Shown one piece after another: positions 17,298-25,350 of a stretch of 64,000 bases of DNA. The position numbers and the translations under genes were made by a program. Origin of the DNA: Micromonospora lupini str. Lupac 08 (GTDB taxonomy: Bacteria; Actinomycetota; Actinomycetes; Mycobacteriales; Micromonosporaceae); NCBI RefSeq assembly GCF_000297395.2, contig NZ_HF570108.1:4491910-4555909 (forward strand), given 5' to 3'. Below the pieces are notes generated by a model. It had not been told where the DNA came from. It saw only the letters and a list, made by a program, of their open reading frames with translations, and did no database searches. Positions within the stretch are counted from its first letter, which is position 1; each line of letters opens with the position of its first letter.

Positions 17298-17456
17298 ACA
17301 CGACCAGCAGAGAGCAATCACTCCTGTCCGGGTGACGAGGCATGCCCTCGGGACGACTCCACGAGTGGCCGATCGCGCCGATGCCCGACATCAGGCCCTT
17401 CTGCGCCGCCGTCGACGGGCGCCACCCGCGCTGCTGCCGTCCACGATCGCTGGTTT

Positions 17457-18725
17457 CTAGACGGCCTCCGCCGAGTGCGGACGCGTTCGCTCGCCCCACC
17501 GGACGACCGCCGGGGCGGCGAGCCCGACCGCGACGAAGATGCCGCCCATCAGCAGCCATCCGGGGGCACCCCAGGCGATGCAGAGCAGGCCCAGTAGGGA
17601 GGGTGCGGCGACGTTGGCCAGGCCCGTGCCGAGCCCGGAGATTCCCGTGTACTGCCCCTGCGCGTGCGCAGGTGCGAACCGGAACTGCAACTCGAGTGAG
17701 CCCGCTGCGTGCCACAGCTCCCCGACGGTGTGCGCGGCGACCCCCAGCGTCATCACCGTAACGGCGAGCCAGCCGGGCATCGCCGCCGTGGCGGCGATCA
17801 GGGCCATCCCGATCAGGAACGCCACCCCGGAGCGGCGCATGGCCCGACCGGCCGCTGGACTGGTGTCGATCCCCCGGCTCGCTCTGACCTGGAGTGACGC
17901 CACGAGGGCGGTGTTGACCAGCACGGCCACTCCGACGAACCAGCGCGGCGCGTGGGTCTGCGAGACGATCCACACCGGCAGCGCGAAGACCAGCACCTGG
18001 CCCTGAATTCCCAGGATGGCGTCCAGCGCGGTGACTGCCAGATAGGGCTTGTCCTTCAGTGCGATCCAGCGCCCGGTCATCTGGGGCACTGGAATGGGCG
18101 GCAACGAGGGCAGCCGAGTGATGATCGCGGCGCATGCCAGGAAACTGATGGCGTTGCCGACGACCAGGGCCAGGTAGGCCGCGCGGGTGTCCAGTTGCAC
18201 CGCGGCGCCGGCGGCGAGGGCGCCACAACATCCGGCGAGGTTGGCGATCGAACGCAGATAGGCCCGGTACCGGGCCAGGTGCGTTCCGCCGAAGCCCCGC
18301 ACCAGTGGACCGCGAGACGCCCCGCCGGCTGAGTGGGCGAGTTGGGTCAGGCAGACCAGGACGACGAACAGCCAGAATGTGTGCACGAAGGCCAATGCGG
18401 CCATGGTGGCGGCACGGATGATCAGAGTCAGCAGATAGATCTCGCGCGGCCCCCGCCGATCGGCGAGATGCCCCACCGGGATCCCGGCGAGCATCCCGAC
18501 GAACGCTGCGATGCCCATGCCCAGAGCGACCTGCGCAAGGGGAAGCCCGACGGATCGGGTGAAGAAGAGCACGGCGCTGGCCATGAAGATGCCGCTTCCG
18601 AGCATGTTGACGAAGGTCGCGAAGGCCAGGACGCGCCGAGGGCCAGGATCGGGGATGAGTCCTCGGGCGACGAGCCATGAGCTGTCGGGCGGCGGAATGG
18701 GAATGGGCGTTTTCGCTGCCTGCAC
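17457..18725 (-). CDS. MFS transporter
   Basis: A 422-residue protein with about 12 membrane segments. The first loop carries the MFS signature HLADRRGPREIYLL. The GTG at 18725 is preceded by GGAAGG at a suitable distance; upstream codons look non-coding. It resembles drug/proton antiporters, but nothing identifies the substrate. An aldo/keto reductase gene lies just upstream on the same strand (61 bp gap), so the two may be co-transcribed. Confidence 0.82.
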   Translation of the reverse strand: MQAAKTPIPIPPPDSSWLVARGLIPDPGPRRVLAFATFVNMLGSGIFMASAVLFFTRSVGLPLAQVALGMGIAAFVGMLAGIPVGHLADRRGPREIYLLTLIIRAATMAALAFVHTFWLFVVLVCLTQLAHSAGGASRGPLVRGFGGTHLARYRAYLRSIANLAGCCGALAAGAAVQLDTRAAYLALVVGNAISFLACAAIITRLPSLPPIPVPQMTGRWIALKDKPYLAVTALDAILGIQGQVLVFALPVWIVSQTHAPRWFVGVAVLVNTALVASLQVRASRGIDTSPAAGRAMRRSGVAFLIGMALIAATAAMPGWLAVTVMTLGVAAHTVGELWHAAGSLELQFRFAPAHAQGQYTGISGLGTGLANVAAPSLLGLLCIAWGAPGWLLMGGIFVAVGLAAPAVVRWGERTRPHSAEAV

Positions 18726-18786
18726 AGGGACGGACCTTCCGTCGGAGGGTCGTGGGCTCGCGGCAGGGCCGCATCCTGCCGGGCCG

Positions 18787-19653
18787 CTACTCGAGGCTGG
18801 CCAAATCGTCCGGCGACAGGACCAGCGCCCCGGCGGCCAGGTTCTCGGCCAGGTGATCGGGGTTGCCGGTACCGGGGATGGCCAGCAGGTGCGGGCCGCG
18901 GCTGAGGGTCCACGCGATACGCACCTGCGCCGGCGTCGCGCCGTGCGTACGCGCGACGGCCTGCACTGCCGCGTTGGCGGCAACGCCGCCGGCCTCACGT
19001 CCGTCGCCAGCGATCGCGAAGAACGGCACGAACGCGACACCCTGGTCGCCGCAGGTACGCACGAACTGGTCGTGCATGCGTCGGGTGTCGACACCGTACG
19101 TGTTCTGCACGCAGACCACCGGGGCGATCGCCCGCGCCTTTGCGAGGTGCTGTGGGCGAATGTTGGACAGGCCGAGATGCCGGATGAGACCGGCGTCGCG
19201 CAGCTCGGCGAGCGCGCCGAAGTGCTCCGCGACCGAGTCCAGTCCGTGCTGGCGCAGGTTCACGACATCCAGATGGTCGCGGCCGAGCTGGCGCAGGTTC
19301 TCCTCGACCTGCCCGCGCAGCTGGTCCGGCCGGGCCAACGGCAGCCATTCCCCCGCGGGGTCGCGGCCCGGCCCGACCTTGGTGGTGATGACCAGGTCAT
19401 CGGCGTACGGCGACAGCGCACTATTGATCAACTCGTTGGCCGACCGCAGCGGCGAGAAGTAGAACGCCGCCGTGTCGATGTGGTTCACGCCGAGCTCGAC
19501 CGCCCGGCGCAGCACGCCGACAGCCCGCGCGCGGTCGCTCGCCGCGCTGCCGTTGCCCGTCAGGCGCATCGCGCCGAATCCGACCCGGTTGACGGTCAGG
19601 TCGCCGAGGGCCCAGGTGCCAGCGGAACTCGCACTGATCATGTTCGTGGGCAT
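18787..19653 (-). CDS. Aldo/keto reductase
   Basis: A 288-residue NADPH-dependent (beta/alpha)8 oxidoreductase. Catalytic residues visible are Asp and Tyr in HIDTAAFYF and Lys in TTKVGPG. The usual catalytic His strand is altered (LDVVNLRQHGL rather than LLLxH), so activity may be atypical. AIPGTGNPDHLAENL near the C-terminus is the NADP-binding pattern. It precedes the MFS gene on the same strand. Confidence 0.85.
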   Translation of the reverse strand: MPTNMISASSAGTWALGDLTVNRVGFGAMRLTGNGSAASDRARAVGVLRRAVELGVNHIDTAAFYFSPLRSANELINSALSPYADDLVITTKVGPGRDPAGEWLPLARPDQLRGQVEENLRQLGRDHLDVVNLRQHGLDSVAEHFGALAELRDAGLIRHLGLSNIRPQHLAKARAIAPVVCVQNTYGVDTRRMHDQFVRTCGDQGVAFVPFFAIAGDGREAGGVAANAAVQAVARTHGATPAQVRIAWTLSRGPHLLAIPGTGNPDHLAENLAAGALVLSPDDLASLE

Positions 19654-19982
19654 TGGGCGAACTTAGCCACCGCCGCTGACCTGCGCAGTCGGTCGTCTGC
19701 CCGATACCGATAGCGCAGAATCGTTGTTAAGTTATCTATCGTGGGAAGCGCTCCGCCGGCAGTGCAGTGACAGCCCAAATTTCCCCTCGGTCCTGGTGCC
19801 CCTACCGTCCACGTCTGACGGATCCGCCTCCGAAGGCACGGTCGCCGTCGCTCAGCGCGGCCCGATCAGCACGGTCGCGGCCTCGCCCTCCTGTCCACTG
19901 TCGCTCAGCGCTCGGGGCGGGTCTTGTGGCAGCGGGGCGTTGAGATATCTTTCGCGCGAAATGGAGACGGGGACGGGACTCA
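19654..19982. other. Gene-free divergent region
   Basis: Between the aldo/keto reductase start and the lipoprotein start I see no convincing gene. A short inverted repeat CGATAG...CTATCG (19708-19713 and 19736-19741) flanks an AT-rich patch (TTGTTAAGTTATCT) close to the reductase and may mark its control region. The part near the lipoprotein holds another AT-rich patch, GAGATATCTTTCG (about 19951), a likely promoter region. Confidence 0.4.
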
Positions 19983-20624
19983 ATGACGCGCATGATGCCG
20001 GTTGGCCCAACCATCGTCGGCGCGCTGACGTCGGCGATCCTGTTGTTCACGACCGGGTGTTCGGGGCAGTCCGACACTCCCGCGCCGGCAGCGGCCATGC
20101 AGTCGTCGGCCCCCGCTGCGGCGATGCGCATCGAGAAGCCGGCCAAGCTCCTGGGCACCTGGACCGAGTCCGTGGATCGGGTCATCCGCGGCCAAGCTGA
20201 GCAGACCATGGGCAACTTCAAGAAGCTGCTCGCCGCTGGGCCCACCAGCGCTACGGGCACCGCCTACGTCCGGGCCGAAGAGGTGTACTCCCGTGAGCGC
20301 GGGCTGCACATTCCCAGCGATGACCAGCGTGTCATCCTGATCAGCGCCGTGTCCGGCACGATCACCGACCCGACCGCGACACTGGACAAGATCTTCGCCG
20401 GGCTGCCGAAGGTCACCGACGTGGGGTCGGTCGTGCCGGGCCCGCTGGGCGGGGTAGCCGGCTGCGGCACCGGTCAGGCCGGGACGGGCATCCCGGTCGA
20501 CGTCTGCGTGTGGAGTGATCAGCACACCATCGGCATGGTGACCTTCATGAATTTCGCGAAGACCGATGACCCGCGAAGCGTGTTCGGTCAGATCCGCGCC
20601 GAGCTGGAACGCCCCGCGCGGTGA
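19983..20624 (+). CDS. Secreted lipoprotein of unknown function
   Basis: A 213-residue protein with a lipobox (LLFTTGCSG; Cys about 26), so probably anchored outside the cytoplasmic membrane. An Ala/Pro/Ser-rich tether (about 30-48) leads to a globular domain with two Cys (VAGCGTG, VDVCVW) that could form a disulfide. The C-terminal half (IPVDVCVWSDQHTIGMV, then a phenylalanine-rich strand) resembles actinobacterial cell-surface proteins of unknown role. No family was recognised. The stop is directly followed by the ABC exporter promoter. Confidence 0.75.
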   Translation: MTRMMPVGPTIVGALTSAILLFTTGCSGQSDTPAPAAAMQSSAPAAAMRIEKPAKLLGTWTESVDRVIRGQAEQTMGNFKKLLAAGPTSATGTAYVRAEEVYSRERGLHIPSDDQRVILISAVSGTITDPTATLDKIFAGLPKVTDVGSVVPGPLGGVAGCGTGQAGTGIPVDVCVWSDQHTIGMVTFMNFAKTDDPRSVFGQIRAELERPAR

Positions 20625-20625
20625 C

Positions 20626-20656
20626 TTGACCTCAAGCTCGGGTGAGGTCCTAACCT
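20626..20656 (+). promoter_or_regulatory. SoxR/MerR-type promoter of the ABC exporter
   Basis: TTGACC (20626-20631) and TAACCT (20651-20656) are separated by 19 bp. A dyad with perfect 6-bp arms, ACCTCA (20629-20634) and TGAGGT (20643-20648), lies across the -35 and spacer. This is the layout of SoxR-like operators (CCTCAAG...CTTGAGG type). No merR-like gene is adjacent, so the regulator would act from another locus. Confidence 0.65.
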
Positions 20657-20669
20657 CCGGTATCGGAGG
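20654..20669 (+). promoter_or_regulatory. Hairpin enclosing the Shine-Dalgarno sequence
   Basis: CCTCCG-GTAT-CGGAGG is a perfect 6-bp stem with a 4-nt loop just before the exporter ATG (20676). The 3' arm is the GGAGG ribosome binding site itself. If the transcript starts at or before 20654 the hairpin could hide the site and lower translation. Its 5' arm overlaps the -10 box, so whether the hairpin is transcribed depends on the exact start. Confidence 0.45.
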
Positions 20670-20675
20670 TAAGGC

Positions 20676-22568
20676 ATGAGCATGGAATTTACCGCGTGGA
20701 CGTCTCTGCACCACGCGATGAACGCGAAGGAAGAACGACCACTGTCCCGTGTCACCCTGAAGCGCATCGTGGAGTTCGCGCGGCCGCACCGGGCCCTGAT
20801 CGTCAGGTTCCTGCTGTTGAGTGTGGTGACGGCGGTCCTCACGGTGGCGGCCCCGGTCCTCGCCGGACGGGTGGTGGAGGCGATCGTCGACGGCGCCGAC
20901 AGCGGCGTCGTTCTCCGGTTGGCGGTGCTGATCGCGGTGATCGCCCTGGCCGAAGCCGGCCTGGGTCTGGTGACGCGGTTCCTGTCCGCCAGCATCGGTG
21001 AGGGGCTCATCGTCCAACTGCGGACGGCCGTCTTCGACCACGTCCAGCGCATGCCGGTGGCGTTCTTCACCAGGACGCGCACCGGTGCGCTTGTCAGCCG
21101 ACTCAACAACGACGTGATCGGCGCGCAGCGGGCCTTCAGCGACACCCTGTCCGGGGTGGTCGGCAACGCCGTCACCCTGGCGCTGACGCTGGCGGTGATG
21201 CTCAGCTTCTCGTGGCAGATCACGGTGCTGGTGCTCGTGCTGCTGCCTATCTTCGTCCTCCCGGCACGCCGGATGGGTTCGAAGCTCGCCCAGTTGCAGC
21301 GTGAGGCCGCCGAGCACAACGCCGCCATGAGCACACGGATGACCGAACGTTTCTCCGCGCCCGGCGCGACCCTGGTCAAGCTGTACGGGCGGCCGGCCGA
21401 GGAGTCGGCGGAGTTCGCGGCGCGGGCGCGCCGGGTACGGGACATCGGCATCCGGGCCGCCATGCTCCAGTGGGTCTTCATCACCGCGCTCACCGTCGTC
21501 GGCTCGCTGGCACTGGCCCTGGTCTACGGGCTGGGCGGCCTCTACGCCCTCCGGGGCAGCCTCGACGCCGGGACCGTGGTTGCCCTCGCGCTGCTGCTGT
21601 CGCGCCTCTACGCGCCGTTGACCTCGTTGGCCAGCGCTCGGGTGGAGGTGATGAGCGCGCTGGTGAGCTTCGAGAGGGTGTTCGAGATCCTCGACATCAC
21701 GCCGCTGATCCTCGACCGGCCCGACGCGCGCCCGCTTCCCGACGGGCCGGTCGCGGTGGAGTTCGACGGAGTGCGGTTCGGCTACCCGTCAGCGGACAAG
21801 GTGTCGCTCGCGTCCCTGGAGGACGTGGTGAAGCTCGATGCCCGCGGCGGCGAGGAGGTGCTGCACGGGGTGTCATTCCGCGCCGAGGCGGGCCAGATGG
21901 TCGCCCTCGTCGGCTCCTCCGGGGCGGGCAAGTCGACTATCGCGCAGCTCGTCCCCCGCCTCTACGACGTCGAGGACGGCGCGGTGAAGCTCGCCGACGT
22001 CGACGTACGTGACCTGTCCGCCGAGTCCATCCGGACGGCGCTGGGCGTGGTCACCCAGGACGGGCACCTCTTCCACGAGAGCATCCGCGCCAACCTGGCG
22101 TTCGCCCAGCCGGACGCCACGGAGGACGAGATGTGGGAGGTGCTCCGGCGAGCCCGCCTCGACGACCTGATCCGCTCACTCCCCGACGGGCTCGACACCG
22201 TCGTCGGTGAACGCGGGTACCGGCTGTCGGGCGGGGAACGGCAACGGCTCACCATCGCCCGGTTGTTGCTGGCCCGTCCGCGCGTGGTCATCCTCGACGA
22301 GGCCACCGCGCACCTCGACTCCACCTCCGAGGCTGCGGTCCAGGAGGCCCTCGCCGAAGCCCTGACCGGCCGGACAAGTGTGGTCATCGCGCACCGGCTC
22401 TCCACCATCCGTGCGGCGGACCAGATTCTGGTCGTCGAGGACGGCCGCATTGTCGAGCGTGGGCGACACGGCGACCTGCTCGCCGCCGGTGGCCGGTATC
22501 AGGAGTTGTACCGCACCCAGTTCGACCAGGCCGAGCCGACGGTGCAGCAGCAACGGGTCGCCATCTGA
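20676..22568 (+). CDS. ABC exporter, fused permease and ATPase
   Basis: A 630-residue half-transporter. The six-helix exporter domain (about 45-330) precedes an ATPase with Walker A GSSGAGKST, Q-loop VVTQDGHLF, signature LSGGERQR, Walker B VVILDEATAHLD and H-loop VIAHRLST. It would act as a homodimer in drug, lipid or peptide export. A 16-residue insertion (SLASLEDVVKLDARGG) precedes the Walker region. The SoxR-like promoter suggests induction by redox-cycling compounds, as for some actinomycete ABC exporters. Confidence 0.9.
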   Translation: MSMEFTAWTSLHHAMNAKEERPLSRVTLKRIVEFARPHRALIVRFLLLSVVTAVLTVAAPVLAGRVVEAIVDGADSGVVLRLAVLIAVIALAEAGLGLVTRFLSASIGEGLIVQLRTAVFDHVQRMPVAFFTRTRTGALVSRLNNDVIGAQRAFSDTLSGVVGNAVTLALTLAVMLSFSWQITVLVLVLLPIFVLPARRMGSKLAQLQREAAEHNAAMSTRMTERFSAPGATLVKLYGRPAEESAEFAARARRVRDIGIRAAMLQWVFITALTVVGSLALALVYGLGGLYALRGSLDAGTVVALALLLSRLYAPLTSLASARVEVMSALVSFERVFEILDITPLILDRPDARPLPDGPVAVEFDGVRFGYPSADKVSLASLEDVVKLDARGGEEVLHGVSFRAEAGQMVALVGSSGAGKSTIAQLVPRLYDVEDGAVKLADVDVRDLSAESIRTALGVVTQDGHLFHESIRANLAFAQPDATEDEMWEVLRRARLDDLIRSLPDGLDTVVGERGYRLSGGERQRLTIARLLLARPRVVILDEATAHLDSTSEAAVQEALAEALTGRTSVVIAHRLSTIRAADQILVVEDGRIVERGRHGDLLAAGGRYQELYRTQFDQAEPTVQQQRVAI

Positions 22569-22602
22569 GGCGACCCCACCGGGCGCCTGCTCCACGACGC
22601 GA

Positions 22603-22643
22603 GCCGCCGCCCGCCCCGGGGAATCCCCGTGACGGGCGGCGGC
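22603..22643. terminator. Bidirectional hairpin terminator
   Basis: An 11-bp stem (22603-22613 with 22633-22643) lies between the convergent ABC exporter and PepSY genes and can serve both. Confidence 0.7.
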
Positions 22644-22652
22644 AGCGAACGG

Positions 22653-23171
22653 TCAGTCGTCGTCGTTGTCGTCGTCGTTGTCGTCGGCGTCGTTCTTGTC
22701 ATCGGCGTCGACCGGCTCCTGCTCGGCCTTCACCACCGAACCGTTGTCCCGGTCGACGTCCACCTCGTGCTCGGTGTCGCCGGCGATGACCTCGACGCTC
22801 CATACCGGCCGGCCGTTCTCCTGCTCGGCCTCGACCTCGACGATCTGGCCGCCACCGGCCCGGGCGAGCGCGATCTCACCGGCGCGCTTCTCGTCGACGG
22901 CGCTGCCCGCCGGCGCGGTGCCCGCCGACGACGAGCCACTCGACGGCGTACCCGATGGGGTTTCGGCCGTCGGCGTGCCGGTGGCGCCCGGCGCGGCGGT
23001 GGTGGCGCTGTCGTCCGGCGCGTCCGTGCCCGTCGGGGCGACGGTCGCCGCGGCGAGCGCCGTGTCGCCGGTCCGCGTGTCGTTCGCGGCGGCGACGCCC
23101 AGCGCGACCCCGGCCACCGCCAGCACCGCCGAGCCGCCGACCGTCGCCAGAAGCAGATTGGTGCGCTTCAT
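22653..23171 (-). CDS. PepSY-domain secreted/membrane-anchored protein
   Basis: A 172-residue protein. The ATG at 23171 sits 8 nt after AGGTGG; an in-frame GTG four codons upstream is a weaker choice. An N-terminal hydrophobic segment (about 6-30) is followed by a Ser/Thr/Pro-rich spacer and a PepSY domain (AGEIALARAGGG to NGSVVKAEQEP). The tail is strongly acidic (16 residues, mostly Asp). PepSY domains often inhibit peptidases or sense envelope signals. A direct-repeat site upstream (23244-23260) is shared with the gene at 27423, linking it to the nearby two-component system. Confidence 0.8.
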   Translation of the reverse strand: MKRTNLLLATVGGSAVLAVAGVALGVAAANDTRTGDTALAAATVAPTGTDAPDDSATTAAPGATGTPTAETPSGTPSSGSSSAGTAPAGSAVDEKRAGEIALARAGGGQIVEVEAEQENGRPVWSVEVIAGDTEHEVDVDRDNGSVVKAEQEPVDADDKNDADDNDDDNDDD

Positions 23172-23243
23172 CGTGGTGTCCACCTTTCCTCGGTTGTCGA
23201 CTCCGAGGATCGGCTGAACGGGGATAGCGCCGCGCTGTCCGAA

Positions 23244-23260
23244 CGCTAAGGCCGGGTTAA
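23244..23260 (-). promoter_or_regulatory. OmpR-type direct-repeat site upstream of the PepSY gene
   Basis: On the minus strand it reads TTAACC-CGGCC-TTAGCG, two half-sites with 11-bp periodicity, oriented toward the PepSY gene. A near-identical element, TTAACC-ATGCC-TTAGCC, lies at 27362-27378 beside the response-regulator gene. Confidence 0.5.
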
Positions 23261-23301
23261 GCCCGTGCCGAGCCCCTCAACTCCGCGTCGACCGGACGTG
23301 G

Positions 23302-23781
23302 TCAGAGCGCCATCTTCATGAAGACGTCGGCGCGGGCGTACGGCGGCAGCGGGATCTGTTCCGGACTGACGTGCTGGAAGCCTGCAGTTTCGTAGAGGTG
23401 CACGGCGTTGGCGAGCTTGGTGTTGCTGCCCAGGAACAGGGTGGTCGCGCCGAGTTGGCGGGCGCGCGCGATCGCCGCCTCGATGAGCTGACGGCCGAGA
23501 CCCCTGCCGCGCGCCGACGGGAGCACCGTCATCTTCGACAGTTCGAAGACGTCGTCCGAGCTGCGGACCAGGGCGACACAGCCGATGATCTCCCCGCCGT
23601 CGCGGACGATCAGCACGTCGCCACCCGGGTCGACGATGGCGGCGAACGGGTCGTTGAGCGTCTTGCGATCCGACTCCTCGATGGTGAAGAAGTGCGAGAT
23701 CCATTCCTCGTTCAGCGTCCGGAAGGCCTCGGCCTCCGCTGCGGTCGTCATGGACGTGATGGTCAGCGTGCTCGGCTTCAT
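23302..23781 (-). CDS. GNAT-family N-acetyltransferase
   Basis: A 159-residue acetyltransferase. Motif A, with the acetyl-CoA pyrophosphate loop SARGRGLGRQLI, follows the beta4 strand ELSKMTVLP; motif B includes LYETAGF. The ATG at 23781 follows GGAGAA by about 8 nt. The substrate is unknown. It is divergent from a LysR gene 70 bp away, which is likely to control it. Confidence 0.88.
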   Translation of the reverse strand: MKPSTLTITSMTTAAEAEAFRTLNEEWISHFFTIEESDRKTLNDPFAAIVDPGGDVLIVRDGGEIIGCVALVRSSDDVFELSKMTVLPSARGRGLGRQLIEAAIARARQLGATTLFLGSNTKLANAVHLYETAGFQHVSPEQIPLPPYARADVFMKMAL

Positions 23782-23851
23782 GGTGGAATTCTCCGGCCAC
23801 CGCCATTCGAACGTCCAATATCTTGTTCAGGGTCATCCGTATCCTTGAGAT

Positions 23852-24733
23852 ATGGAACCCGAGTTGCGCCACCTGCGCTACTTCGTCGCGGTCGCCGAGG
23901 AGCTCCACTTCGGTCGGGCCGCGGTGCGGCTGCGGATGGCCCAGCCGCCGCTGTCGCAGCAGATCCGCCAACTCGAGGCGATGATCGGCACGCCGCTGTT
24001 CGTGCGTACCTCCCGGTCGGTGGCGCTGACACCCGCGGGCGAGGCGTACCTGGACCGGTGCCGGCGGGTGCTGGCCACCGTGGCCGACGACGTGCACGAG
24101 GCGGGCCGGATCGGGCGCGGGGAGCAGGGGCGCTTCGACATCGGTTTCGTCAGTTCGGCGATCCAGCTCGGGCTGGCGGGGCCGATCCGTCGATTCCGCG
24201 AGCGCCATCCAGCGGTCCACCTACGCCTGCACGAGGCGTACACGGCACACATCGTCGACCGGTTGCTGAACGGCGAGGTCGATCTCGGGGTGGTCCGGGA
24301 CGCGGACGACCACGACGATCTGGTCGGTACGACGTTCGCCACCGAGTCCTTCGTCGCCGTCCTGCCAGCCGATCATCCGCACGCGGGAGACCTCGCGATC
24401 GACGCCGCCGTGCTGCGGGACGACCCGTTCGTCTTCTTCCCTCGCGTGGCCGGCGAGCGGGCCTACCAGCGCAATCTCCGGCCGTGCCTGGAAGCCGGCT
24501 ACACACCGAAGATCGTCCAGGATGCCACCAGTTGGGCCACGGTGGCGCACCTGGTCGCGGCCGGCCTCGGGGTGACGATCGCCCCGGCGAGCATCTCCGC
24601 CGTGGTGCCCGCCTCGGTGGGAGTAGTGCCGTTGACCGGCACCGAGGCCGCCACCGAGGTGCAGATCCTGCGCCGCCGACAGGACGACCGGATCACCTCG
24701 ACGGGCTTCGAGGCCGCAGGCCGGGCTTCCTGA
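23852..24733 (+). CDS. LysR-family transcriptional regulator
   Basis: A 293-residue protein with an N-terminal HTH (LHFGRAAVRLRMAQPPLSQQ) and a periplasmic-binding-like effector domain (GRFDIGFVSSA onward). The HTH resembles the BenM/CatM-like branch that opens with ELRHLRYFVAVAEELHF. It is divergent from the GNAT gene; the 70-bp gap has an imperfect repeat (ATATCTTG and TTGAGATAT) that may be its binding site. Confidence 0.87.
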   Translation: MEPELRHLRYFVAVAEELHFGRAAVRLRMAQPPLSQQIRQLEAMIGTPLFVRTSRSVALTPAGEAYLDRCRRVLATVADDVHEAGRIGRGEQGRFDIGFVSSAIQLGLAGPIRRFRERHPAVHLRLHEAYTAHIVDRLLNGEVDLGVVRDADDHDDLVGTTFATESFVAVLPADHPHAGDLAIDAAVLRDDPFVFFPRVAGERAYQRNLRPCLEAGYTPKIVQDATSWATVAHLVAAGLGVTIAPASISAVVPASVGVVPLTGTEAATEVQILRRRQDDRITSTGFEAAGRAS

Positions 24734-24767
24734 GCTGCCCGGTGCGCCACCAGCCGTACCGGCACGG

Positions 24768-25322
24768 TCAACCGCGCCGGTTGAGTTCCGCTTCGAGCCG
24801 CTGGACGAGCGTCTTGCGGTCCTTGCCGGCATGCTCGTTGCGCAGGGCGGTCCTGAGCTGCCGCGTGTCGAGGCCACGGACCATCTTGGCGGCCTCGGCG
24901 ACCGACATCTCCGACATCCGGCCGGCCGTGGTGGCGTCTCGACGCGCCTTCTTCGCCGGCCCGGTGTTGGCGACGAACTGCTTGCCGGTTCGGCTGGCCG
25001 CGCGCTTCTTGGTGTCGGTCGCGCGCTTCTGGCTCTCCGACATCTCGTCCCAGGCCTTCTTGGGCAGGTAACGACTCGTCGTGCCGCCCTTGCGCGCACG
25101 TGTGTCGCCCTCTTTGGTCTGCCACTGCTCGTTGCCCCAGCGCTGGAGCGACTTCTGCCGCTCGTCCTTTTCGCCCAGGAATCCCCCGCCGCGCTTCTTG
25201 TACTCCTGGGTGACCAGTTGTGACTTGCGTGCCGACCACTGTCCCGGCCGACCGCCCTTGTCGGACGCCTTGATCTCTTCCTTGATCTGCTCTCTGAGCT
25301 CGGGTTTCGTATACCGCGCCAT
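24768..25322 (-). CDS. DUF5872-like basic protein
   Basis: A 184-residue very basic protein. The N-terminal two thirds follow the DUF5872 pattern: KGGRPGQWSARKSQLV, then a Gly-rich stretch, GNEQWQTKEG and SRYLPKKAWDEMS. The C-terminal part (DTRQLRTALRNEHAGKDRKT) resembles a short SAP-like helix-extended-helix segment, which would suit DNA binding. Function is unknown. No Shine-Dalgarno sequence is visible before the ATG. Confidence 0.7.
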   Translation of the reverse strand: MARYTKPELREQIKEEIKASDKGGRPGQWSARKSQLVTQEYKKRGGGFLGEKDERQKSLQRWGNEQWQTKEGDTRARKGGTTSRYLPKKAWDEMSESQKRATDTKKRAASRTGKQFVANTGPAKKARRDATTAGRMSEMSVAEAAKMVRGLDTRQLRTALRNEHAGKDRKTLVQRLEAELNRRG

Positions 25323-25350
25323 GGGTGGCAGCTACCCGGCACCGCAGCGG

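Noticed and set aside
17298..17456. Transposase remnant between the HNH and MFS genes
   Set aside because: Short open stretches exist, but I recognise no transposase motif or terminal repeats.
19724..20200. A 158-residue frame before and inside the lipoprotein gene
   Set aside because: It overlaps the lipoprotein in another frame, has no domain, and the lipoprotein has a clear lipobox.
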